Shown here piece after piece: positions 31,496 through 39,308 of a stretch of DNA of 64,000 nucleotides. Source of the DNA: Acidimicrobiales bacterium (lineage in GTDB: Bacteria; Actinomycetota; Acidimicrobiia; Acidimicrobiales; Aldehydirespiratoraceae). How positions within the stretch are numbered: the first letter of the stretch is position 1; each line of letters opens with the position of its first letter. The DNA lies in NCBI GenBank assembly GCA_029263195.1, contig JAJCXX010000006.1, positions 52,890 through 116,889 of the forward strand, written 5' to 3'. Both the position numbers and the translations under genes were made by a program. The notes below the pieces were generated by a model. The model had not been told where the DNA came from and searched no databases. It was given only the letters and a program-made list of their open reading frames with translations.

Positions 31496-33427
31496 GTGAA
31501 GAAATCCCGTTACACCAAGCAGCTACCCCGGCTCACCACGCCGCTCGTTCGCCACGACGGAGAGCTTCGTCCGGCGACCTGGGATGAGGCTCTGACCCGG
31601 GTTGCCGACGGGTTCCGACGCATCCGCGACCAACACGGTCCCGACGGATTCGGCATGTTCAGTTGCTCCAAGGCAACCAACGAGATGAACTACGCGGCGC
31701 AGAAGTTCATCCGCACCGCGATGGGGTCCAACAACATCGACTCCTGCAATCGAACTTGACACGCTCCGTCGGTCGTCGGTCTGGCGACAGTGTTCGGAGC
31801 GGGTGGCGGGACGGTTTCATACGACGAGATCGAGGAGACAGATTTCATCGTTTTGTGGGGATCCAATGCCCGTGAGGCCCATCCGATCTTCTTCCATCAT
31901 CTGATGAAGGGACTCGACAACGGCGCCCGGATGTTTGTGGTGGATCCGCGGCGCACCAGCTCGGCGAAATTCGCCGACGTCTGGCTCGGACTCGACGTCG
32001 GAACCGACATCGCCCTCGCCAACGCCATCGGACGAGAGATCATTCATGCCGATCTCCACAACCGTGAGTTCATCGCCCACAGCACCGAAGGCTTCGAGGC
32101 CTACGCCGCCGCGGTCGAGCCCTACACGCTCGACATGGCGGCCGAGGTCACGGGAGTGCCGGCGATAGCGATCCGTGAGCTGGCTCACGCCTACGCCGGT
32201 GCCGGCACGGCCCAGATTCTCTGGACCCTCGGCATTACCGAACACCACAACGGCGTCGACAATGTCTTCGCCCTCTGCAACCTGTCGCTCCTCACCGGCC
32301 ACATTGGTCGCTGGGGATCGGGGCTGGTTCCACTGCGGGGACAAAACAACGTCCAGGGCGGCGGCGACATGGGAGCGCTTCCCAACAAGCTGCCCGGGTT
32401 CGCCGATGTGGCCGACTCCACCGACCGGGCGCGTTTCGAGGCGGTCTACGGAATGGATCTCAATCCGGTGCCCGGCCGTCACCTCACGTTGATGTTCGAG
32501 TCGATGGAGGAGGGCACCATGCGTGGCGCCTACATCATCGGCGAGAATCCGGCCGACTCCGAAGCTGATGTCGAACGGATCCGAGGGCTGCTGTCCGGGC
32601 TCGACATCCTTGTCGTGCAGGACATCTTTCTCACCCGCACTGCCGAGATGGCCGACGTCGTTCTGCCGGCCTCGGTGGCCTGGGTCGAGAGCGAAGGCAC
32701 CGTCACATCGAGCGAGAGAAGAGTGCAGCGGGTTCGTGCCGCTGTCGCTCCGCCCGGCGAGGCCCGCGACGACATCGAGATCCTCGGCGAGCTGGCCCGA
32801 CGTTTGGGTGTCGACTGGGGTTATCCCACCACCGAGGATCTCTGGGACGAGCTGCGATCGCTATCGACGGCTCACGCCGGGATGAGCTGGGAGAGGCTCG
32901 AATCCGAGGGAGGACTGCAGTGGCCGTGCCCGACCGACGACCATCCCGGGAGCCCCTTCCTTCATGGCTGGTTGTGGGACGACGACCTCGGTGGGCGGGG
33001 ACCTGCTCCGTTCACTGTCGTCGAGCACGCTGGCCCGGCCGAAGAGCTCACCGACGAGTACCCGCTGCGCCTCACGACGGGCCGGGCCCTCGACTCTTTC
33101 AATACAGGCGTGCAATCGGGGGCCATCGATTCGCCGATCCGCTACGGCGACGCCATCGAGGTGAGCCCGTCTGATGCCCTACGGCTCGGCCTGGTGGACG
33201 ACGAGAGGGTAAGGGTCATCTCCGCCCGAGGCTCGGTGGACATGAACGTACGTATCCAACCCGACATACCGGAGGGCCTGACCTTCACCACGTTCCATTT
33301 CCCCGACCTGGTCGATACCAACGTCCTCACCAACGACACCTGGGATCGCCAGTCAGGCACGGCCGAATTCAAGGCAGCGTCGATCCGCATCGACAAGCTC
33401 GTGCGCGCCGGAGCCGGGGATGACTGA
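31496..33427 (+). CDS. fdhA: formate dehydrogenase catalytic subunit, selenocysteine-containing, lacking its N-terminal Fe-S domain
   Basis: Read with the in-frame TGA at 31757 as selenocysteine, this gives about 643 residues (Sec88; GTG 31496 chosen, TTG 31478 possible). The context NNIDSCNRT-U-HAPSV is the formate dehydrogenase active-site loop, where Sec or Cys binds molybdenum or tungsten and is followed by His. The reading frame continues unbroken to the molydopterin-dinucleotide domain (LTTGRALDSFNTGVQS, TFHFPDLVDTNVLTND). The protein starts at KQLPRLTTPLVR, so the [4Fe-4S] domain that normally precedes this point is missing; it is encoded at the end of 35165-36019. No export signal: a cytoplasmic NAD-linked enzyme oxidising formate to CO2. 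Confidence 0.88.
31757..31801 (+). promoter_or_regulatory. UGA Sec codon and SECIS-like hairpin
   Basis: The TGA codon is at 31757-31759. Downstream, CGCTCCG (31762-31768) pairs perfectly with CGGAGCG (31795-31801). An inner stem GTCGTC/GGCGAC (31772-31777 with 31783-31788, one G-U pair) is capped by the loop GGTCT (31778-31782). A GGUCU loop about 18 bases after UGA is the arrangement I recall for the E. coli fdhF SECIS read by SelB. The selA, selB, selC and selD genes are not in the window and must lie elsewhere if this is functional. Confidence 0.82.
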
Positions 33428-35168
33428 TCTCCATTTCACGAGCGACCGGGCCGACTCGACAGAGATCGAGGCCGTTGCCGCCGCTATCGGCAACGAGACC
33501 GTGGTGGTGGTCGAAACCGAGCGGCTGATCCGCGGCGGAAAAGAGCGCCGTAACCAGAGCCGTCATCTGCTGTTGCCGGCTCTTCATGCGCTGCAACGGG
33601 CCAAGGGCTGGATCACTCCTGGCGGTCTCAACCATGTCGCCGATGTCCTACAGGTGCCGCCGGCCGAGGCCTACGGCGTCGCCACGTTCTACGAGATGTT
33701 CCGCACCGTTGACCCCGGCCACTCCGAGTCGGTCACCCACGTGTGCGTCGACGCTGCTTGTCAGATTGCGGGCAGCGACATGCTGAGTGATGAACTCACT
33801 GCCGCTGGATCGGCCGTGCACCGATCGCCCTGCCTTGGTCAGTGTGAGCGAGGCCCGGCCCGATTCGTGCAGGGCGTGGGCACGGCCGACGAGGTGCCCG
33901 CCGACGCCGAACTATTCGTGTTTCATCAGCAGGGCGATCCTTCGCTGCGTCTGCTCAAGCGAATCGGTGTTGTCGATCCCGGGAGTCTGGATTCTTATCG
34001 GGCCAATGGCGGCTACGTGGCGCTCGATCGGGCGATCGAAATGGGCGCGGCAGCGGTGCTCGATGCTGTTGCCGATTCGGGCCTGTCGGGAAGGGGAGGA
34101 GCGGCGTTTCCAACCGGCGTGAAATGGCGGGCGATGGCAGCCGAGGAGGGCCGCCCCAAGCATGTCGTCGCCAATTGCGACGAGTCGGAGCCGGGCACAT
34201 TCAAGGATCGCGTGGTCATGGAAAACGATCCGTTCTCGATCGTCGAGTCCATGACCGTTGCCGGCTTCGCCACGGGAGCCGAGAACGGATGGATCTACGT
34301 TCGCGGCGAATACCCGCTGGCCGCGGCCCGCCTGGAGGTCGCAATCGGCCAGGCTCGTGTGGCAGGCCTGCTGGGACCCGACGTGGCCGGAAGCGGCCAC
34401 ACGTTCGACATCGAAATCCGACGGGGTGCCGGCGCCTACATCTGTGGCGAGGAGACCGCACTGTTCGCCTCGATCGAAGGGTTCAGAGGCGAGCCCCGAA
34501 GCAAGCCGCCCTTCCCGACGACCCACGGACTGTTCGGCCAACCGACCGCTATCAACAACCCCGAGACACTGCTCAACGTTCTCGACATTGTTGCTCTCGG
34601 AGCCGATGAGTATCGCTCTCGCGGGACCGAACAGTCGCCGGGCACGAAGCTGTTGTGTCTGAGTGGGCGGGTAGCCAATCCGGGAATCTACGAAGTCGAG
34701 TTCGGAACATCGCTGGGCCAGGTACTCGAGATGGCCGGAGGCCTCACCGGCAGCGGTGAGCTGCGCGCGGTGTTGCTCGGTGGCGCGGCCGGCTCGTTCG
34801 TCGGCGCGGATTCACTCGGGCTGCCACTCACACTGGAAGACACCCGCAGCGCCGGCACCACCCTCGGCTCGGGAGTGGTCATGGCGTTCACCACCGATGT
34901 CGACATGACGCCGGTCCTGATTCGGATTGCGGAGTTCTTCCGCAACGAATCGTGTGGTCAGTGTGTGCCGTGTCGCGTCGGGACGCTGCGCCAGCACGAG
35001 ACTCTCGTCCAGGTTGGGCGAACCGGTTCGATCACTGCTGACCGTCGCCAACTAGTTGACGACATGGCCAGGGCCATGGCTGATGCATCAATCTGTGGTC
35101 TGGGCCACACCGCCGCCTCGGCCGTTTCGTCGGCCTTGGCCTTGGGGCTCATCGGAGGGGCGAAATGA
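33420..35168 (+). CDS. fdhB: formate dehydrogenase NuoE-NuoF fusion subunit (NAD-reducing)
   Basis: The 582-residue protein joins a NuoE-like thioredoxin-fold [2Fe-2S] domain (Cys in CVDAACQIA and CLGQCERGPA, about residues 1-165) to a NuoF-like part. The NuoF part has the FMN/NAD glycine loop GRGGAAFPTGVKW, GAGAYICGEETALFASIEG, an SLBB region and a C-terminal [4Fe-4S] set ESCGQCVPCRVGT near 512. It carries electrons from the catalytic subunit to NAD. ATG 33420 overlaps the end of fdhA by 8 bases, and its stop overlaps the next gene by 4, so all three subunits are translationally coupled. Confidence 0.92.
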   Translation: MTDLHFTSDRADSTEIEAVAAAIGNETVVVVETERLIRGGKERRNQSRHLLLPALHALQRAKGWITPGGLNHVADVLQVPPAEAYGVATFYEMFRTVDPGHSESVTHVCVDAACQIAGSDMLSDELTAAGSAVHRSPCLGQCERGPARFVQGVGTADEVPADAELFVFHQQGDPSLRLLKRIGVVDPGSLDSYRANGGYVALDRAIEMGAAAVLDAVADSGLSGRGGAAFPTGVKWRAMAAEEGRPKHVVANCDESEPGTFKDRVVMENDPFSIVESMTVAGFATGAENGWIYVRGEYPLAAARLEVAIGQARVAGLLGPDVAGSGHTFDIEIRRGAGAYICGEETALFASIEGFRGEPRSKPPFPTTHGLFGQPTAINNPETLLNVLDIVALGADEYRSRGTEQSPGTKLLCLSGRVANPGIYEVEFGTSLGQVLEMAGGLTGSGELRAVLLGGAAGSFVGADSLGLPLTLEDTRSAGTTLGSGVVMAFTTDVDMTPVLIRIAEFFRNESCGQCVPCRVGTLRQHETLVQVGRTGSITADRRQLVDDMARAMADASICGLGHTAASAVSSALALGLIGGAK

Positions 35169-36019
35169 CATCCGCTCAGACCACCGTGTCGCTTTCGATC
35201 GACGGCAACGAGATGCAGGTTCTCGAAGGCACAACGATCCACAAGGCCTGCGAGTCGGCCGGGATCAACACCCCGACACTGTGTTGGGCCGAGAACCTCA
35301 CCCCGGTCAATGTGTGCCGGGTCTGCGTGGTTGAGGTGGAAGGCAGTCGGACTCTGGTCCCATCGTGTGCGAGGCCGGCCGAGGAAGGGATGGTCGTCTA
35401 CACCGATTCCGAGCGGGTCCGGCACAGCCGGCGAATGGTGCTCGAGTTTCTCGGCTCTGGGGTCGACCTCGATCAGGCCACACCGCTCCACGAATGGATC
35501 GTGCGCTACGACGCCGACATCGCCCGCTACGACCAACCCGACTTGCCGGCCGCCATCATCGATGAGCCCACCAAGATCCAGGACGACCTCTACATACGTG
35601 ACTACAACCGTTGCGTGCTCTGCTACAAGTGTGTCGAGGCTTGCGGAGACGACGCTCAGCACACCTTCGCAATAGCGGTGGCCGGACGCGGGTTCGACGC
35701 GCGGATCTCCACTGAATACGACGTCGAGCTACCGCAGTCGGCCTGCGTCTACTGCGGCAATTGCATCAGCGTCTGCCCTACGGGTGCAATCCAGTTCAAG
35801 ACGGAGTTCGACCTTCGTCGAGCCGGTGAGTGGCGACCGGACCAACAGGAGATCACCCGCACCGTGTGTTCGTACTGCGGCGTGGGCTGCAATCTCGAAA
35901 TCCACACCCAGGACGGCCGCATTGTGAAGGCGACTTCGCCCGCCGACCATTCGGTCGCCAGCGGGCACCTTTGTGTGAAGGGTCGATTCGGTTGGCGATA
36001 CGTCCAACCGTCGATCTGA
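35165..36019 (+). CDS. formate dehydrogenase Fe-S subunit carrying the detached N-terminal part of FdhA
   Basis: The 284-residue protein begins with a NuoG/FdsA-like [2Fe-2S] domain (Cys40, 51, 54 and a later Cys in VPSC). It continues with two [4Fe-4S] ferredoxin motifs (CVLCYKCVEAC, CVYCGNCISVCP). It ends with the molybdopterin-oxidoreductase [4Fe-4S] domain (CSYCGVGC near 235, then GHLCVKGRFGW). That last domain is normally fused to the catalytic domain; the protein stops exactly where FdhA begins. The His/Cys cluster usually found after the [2Fe-2S] domain has lost its cysteines (LDQATPLHEW). It is last in the fdh operon and convergent with the EamA gene. Confidence 0.88.
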   Translation: MTSAQTTVSLSIDGNEMQVLEGTTIHKACESAGINTPTLCWAENLTPVNVCRVCVVEVEGSRTLVPSCARPAEEGMVVYTDSERVRHSRRMVLEFLGSGVDLDQATPLHEWIVRYDADIARYDQPDLPAAIIDEPTKIQDDLYIRDYNRCVLCYKCVEACGDDAQHTFAIAVAGRGFDARISTEYDVELPQSACVYCGNCISVCPTGAIQFKTEFDLRRAGEWRPDQQEITRTVCSYCGVGCNLEIHTQDGRIVKATSPADHSVASGHLCVKGRFGWRYVQPSI

Positions 36020-36043
36020 GCATCGGGCGGTCGGACCAGGTTG

Positions 36044-36868
36044 TCAGTCGGCCGCGATGAGAGCCACTCCACCGATGGCTCCCAGTAGTCCGATGACCTG
36101 CCACCAGCGAAGTCGTTCTCCCCGGATCATCCAGTTGAGCGCTATCCCCACCACCGGATAGAGCGAACCGGTGACTGTCACCGGACCGATCGGGCCTCGT
36201 TGAGCTCCGAGAACGATCGAGGCCACCCCGGCACTTCCGGCGACTCCACTGATCGAGCTCCACTTCACAGCGTCGCGGCCGGCGAACGGCGACTGGCGCA
36301 TCGCCAGCGCGGCCATAGTGACGAGAACGCCGGCCGTTGCCCGCTGGGAGACGATCGGCCATACACCACTGTCGACCGACGTGTCGCCTCCGACGACGAA
36401 CATCACGGCGAACATGGAGCCGGCGGCAAGTCCGTGGGCGATGCCTTTGGCCGGGGATTGCTCGGACCGGGTCCACGAGGTGAGCAGCAGTGATGCCACG
36501 CCTGCAACCATTCCGACGGTGCCCAACGTCCCCGGTCCCTCACCACGGGAGACGTCGACCAGAACAGGCAGTGCTGCACCGGCGACGGCGGCGACAGGAG
36601 CGGTAACCCCCATCGACGACACGACGTAGCCCCGCCAGAGAGTCCAGAGCGCTCCCGTGACAGCGACGCCCGAGACAACCCCCTTGATCATGTCGTCGGC
36701 GATTATTGAACCGGTGAACGGAGCAATCGCGAGGGCCGCTATGGCCCCGGCCCAGAACGCCGCGTTGATGGTCTGCATCGCGGTGGACCGACTGCTGGCA
36801 TGAGCCCCGAGAAAGTCGCTGACGCCGATGAGGACCATGGCGGCCAGCCCGAACGTGATTCCCTCCAC
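36044..36868 (-). CDS. EamA/DMT family transporter
   Basis: This ten-helix transporter of 274 residues begins MEGITFGLAAMVLIGVSDFLGAHAS from GTG 36868, which has a GAGAGGA ribosome binding site. Two EamA halves are visible, the second from GIAHGLAAGSMFAVMFVVGG. It lies 16 bases after the amidase gene and is probably co-transcribed with it, which suggests transport of an amide or its product. No direct substrate evidence exists. Confidence 0.8.
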   Translation of the reverse strand: MEGITFGLAAMVLIGVSDFLGAHASSRSTAMQTINAAFWAGAIAALAIAPFTGSIIADDMIKGVVSGVAVTGALWTLWRGYVVSSMGVTAPVAAVAGAALPVLVDVSRGEGPGTLGTVGMVAGVASLLLTSWTRSEQSPAKGIAHGLAAGSMFAVMFVVGGDTSVDSGVWPIVSQRATAGVLVTMAALAMRQSPFAGRDAVKWSSISGVAGSAGVASIVLGAQRGPIGPVTVTGSLYPVVGIALNWMIRGERLRWWQVIGLLGAIGGVALIAAD

Positions 36869-36884
36869 TGGGTCCTCTCTCCGA

Positions 36885-38261
36885 TCAGACTTCTGGGTGG
36901 CAGGTGTGCCACGGGTTGCCCTGTTCGAAGCTGTGGGCGAATTGCAGGACACCGCGGTCGTCGAACAGACGCCCGGTGACCATGAGACCGACGGGAAGAC
37001 TGGCGGCCGTGAATCCGCACGGTACCGACACCGAGGGCTGGCCGGTGAAGTCGAAGATGCTCGTGTTCTTGGTGGCGTGGTGGCCGTAGTCGGATGGTCG
37101 ATTGTCGATCGGAGACGACGCGATCGTGGCGGTGGGCGCGACCAGGACATCACAGTGGTTGAACAATTCCTCGACGCGGGCCGTGAACCCCTGCCGGAAG
37201 TGTTGAGCCGCTACGTACTGGGCTGCGGTGATGTCTTGATCGCGCCTCAGCTTGGCGAGAATCTCGTCGCTGAATGCTTCCGGTCGATCTCGCAGATCGG
37301 CCTCATGGAGCACGGCCGCCTCGGCCGACATGTGATCGATGGCCGTGGCGGCCTCGGTCAGGTCGGGGATGTCGAGTTCGACGATTCTCGCACCGCTCTG
37401 CCGAAGCCACTCAAGCGCCGTCTCGACGATCTCGGTCACATCCCGGTGGCCCTCGAAGAAGCCACGCCGCACCACTCCGACCACGGCTCCATCCAGGGAG
37501 GCGGCGGTGGGTACGAACGACCCGTTGATCGGGCGCGGAGCCGAATAGGGGTCGGCCGGGTCATGGCCGGCAATCACGTCGAGCACGAGGGCAGAGTCGC
37601 TCACGCTCCTCGTGAGTGGGCCCACGTGATCCATCGACCACACGAGATCGAGCACCCCCGCCTTGCTCACCAGACCAAACGTGGGCTTGTGGCCGACGAT
37701 TCCACAGCAATGTGCCGGTTGGCGCACCGAACAACCGGTGTCGGTACCCAGCGCTGCGTAGGCCATGCCCGCAGCGACCGCCACGGCCGAGCCGCCGCTC
37801 GAACCTCCCGGGTCATGCTCCACCGACCACGGATTGCGGATCGGGCCGAAGAATGGATTGATGCTGGTGACGCCGTAGGCCAGTTCGTGCAGTCCCGTCT
37901 TGCCCAGCAGAACAGACCCTGCTTGTCGTAGCCGGTCGACAACGGTCGCATCGTGATCCGGGATCCAGTTGTCGTGGAGTTTCGACCCGCCGGTGGTGAG
38001 CGTGCCCTCGGTCGCGAAGAGGTCCTTCACCGCGATCGGAATGCCATGTAGGGGGCCCCGGTCGTGGCCGGAGGCCAGCTCAGCGTCGGCGCGTCGGGCG
38101 TCGTCGCGAGCGAGGTCGGGGGTGACGGCTATGAAGGCGTTGAGAGTGGGTTCGAGCAGTTCGATTCGGTCGAGCAGCAGTTCGGTGAGCTCTGAGGATG
38201 TGATGGCCCCAGACCTGAGCTTGGCCGCCACCTCTGTGATCGTCTCGAAGTGCATTGCCAT
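36885..38261 (-). CDS. amidase signature family protein
   Basis: The 458-residue enzyme has the Ser-Ser-Lys amidase layout: GIPIAVKDLF (catalytic Lys), DPGGSSGGSAVAVAAG, and GTDTGCSVRQPAHCCGIVGHKPT. The usual GGS before Arg is GCS here, and a second Cys follows. Such enzymes hydrolyse C-N amide bonds in the cytoplasm. ATG 38261 follows GGGAGG at good spacing; the very long open frame upstream is a GC artefact. It is divergent from a Mo-hydroxylase/choline dehydrogenase operon and leads an amidase-EamA pair. GatA is unlikely because no gatB/gatC is adjacent. Confidence 0.87.
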   Translation of the reverse strand: MAMHFETITEVAAKLRSGAITSSELTELLLDRIELLEPTLNAFIAVTPDLARDDARRADAELASGHDRGPLHGIPIAVKDLFATEGTLTTGGSKLHDNWIPDHDATVVDRLRQAGSVLLGKTGLHELAYGVTSINPFFGPIRNPWSVEHDPGGSSGGSAVAVAAGMAYAALGTDTGCSVRQPAHCCGIVGHKPTFGLVSKAGVLDLVWSMDHVGPLTRSVSDSALVLDVIAGHDPADPYSAPRPINGSFVPTAASLDGAVVGVVRRGFFEGHRDVTEIVETALEWLRQSGARIVELDIPDLTEAATAIDHMSAEAAVLHEADLRDRPEAFSDEILAKLRRDQDITAAQYVAAQHFRQGFTARVEELFNHCDVLVAPTATIASSPIDNRPSDYGHHATKNTSIFDFTGQPSVSVPCGFTAASLPVGLMVTGRLFDDRGVLQFAHSFEQGNPWHTCHPEV

Positions 38262-38282
38262 CGTGAGGGCCTCCCGACCCGT

Positions 38283-38342
38283 TCGTACATGGGAAGTCGC
38301 TCGTACAATCCCGAACGTGCACGTGGTCTCGGAAATCGTACA
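38283..38342. promoter_or_regulatory. three TCGTACA repeats in a divergent promoter
   Basis: TCGTACA occurs at 38283-38289, 38301-38307 and 38336-38342, in the same direction and spaced 18 and 35 bases. A perfect 10-bp palindrome ACGTGCACGT (38315-38324) lies between the second and third copies. The gap separates the amidase operon from the EamA/Mo-hydroxylase/betA operon, so these are candidate sites for a shared regulator, not identified here. Confidence 0.42.
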
Positions 38343-38393
38343 GCCCCGATTCAGTCCCCCCTGTCGAAGGCCGCCCCGGGAGGGGAGGCCGGA

Positions 38394-39296
38394 GTGAACG
38401 ATTCGACGGCCGACTCCAAGTCTCGCCTCGCTCTGGCCGCGGCGATCAGCACCATGTTCATGTGGGCGTTCGGAATTGTTGCCGTGAAGTCGGTCGACAT
38501 GCCGGGTGTCCAGATCGCGTTCTGGCGGGTGGTGATGGCCGCACTTGCCTATCTGGTGGTGCTCCGGGTGGCCGGGAGGCGGCTGACGGTCGCACACCTT
38601 CGGCTGACGGCATTGCCGGCTCTGGCGTTCTCGGTCGAGGTGGCGGTTTTCTTCGTGGCGCTCAAGCTCACCACGGTGGCCAACGCCACGGTCATCGGAG
38701 CGATGCAGCCGCTCGTGCTCATGCTCGTGGCGTCTCGCCGATTTGGTGAACGGGTGTCCGCGGTGGTGATTCTCTCTGGCGCTGTCGCTCTCGTTGGGGT
38801 CGGACTTGTCGTGTTCGGTTCGTCGCTCGACGCGACGTGGAGTCTGGAGGGGGATCTGTTGGCCGTGCTGGCCATGGTCCTGTTCGCGGCCTATTTCGCG
38901 ATGGCGAAGCAGGCCAGGGGCAAGATTCCGGCTCTCGAGTTCCAAGCCGGAATCTGGATCATCGGGGCGTTCGTGTTGCTCCCGGTCTCGCTGATCGAGG
39001 AAGGCGGCGTCTTCCTTCCGTCCGGGTGGAATTGGGCGTGGATGGCACTGCTGGTGCTGATACCCGGCACCGGACATCTGTTGATGAACTGGGCCCACAC
39101 CCGGGTGAGGCTGGTGACAGCATCGATGCTGACTCTCGCCGTACCCGCCCTGTCGACCGCAGGTGCAGTGGTCTTTCTCGACGAATCGGCTGCGGTGGCG
39201 CAGTGGGTCGGCATGGTTGTCGTTCTCGGAGCCCTCGCGTTGGTGATAAAACGCGAGACTGAAGTTCCTGATCCGATCGAGGCGCAGGTCCAGTGA
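38394..39296 (+). CDS. EamA/DMT family transporter
   Basis: This is a 300-residue transporter with ten predicted spans in two EamA halves (ALAAAISTMFMWAFGIVAVKS; LLAVLAMVLFAAYFAMAKQARG). GTG 38394 is chosen because GGGGAGG precedes it. It is the first gene of a likely operon, 12 bases before the molybdenum hydroxylase large subunit, which suggests that it moves the substrate or product of that enzyme or of the choline dehydrogenase. The substrate is unknown. Confidence 0.82.
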   Translation: MNDSTADSKSRLALAAAISTMFMWAFGIVAVKSVDMPGVQIAFWRVVMAALAYLVVLRVAGRRLTVAHLRLTALPALAFSVEVAVFFVALKLTTVANATVIGAMQPLVLMLVASRRFGERVSAVVILSGAVALVGVGLVVFGSSLDATWSLEGDLLAVLAMVLFAAYFAMAKQARGKIPALEFQAGIWIIGAFVLLPVSLIEEGGVFLPSGWNWAWMALLVLIPGTGHLLMNWAHTRVRLVTASMLTLAVPALSTAGAVVFLDESAAVAQWVGMVVVLGALALVIKRETEVPDPIEAQVQ

Positions 39297-39308
39297 GGAG
39301 TTTCCCTG

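Noticed and set aside
31480..31496. A further IclR-type site (GTTGT-N7-GGAAG) at the start of fdhA
   Set aside because: Three of ten fixed bases differ, and it overlaps the proposed start codon, so the match is too weak to count.
31478..31790. Interpretation of the TGA in fdhA as a nonsense mutation or two separate genes
   Set aside because: The frame stays open on both sides, the active-site motif is continuous across the TGA, and a SECIS-like hairpin follows at the right distance.
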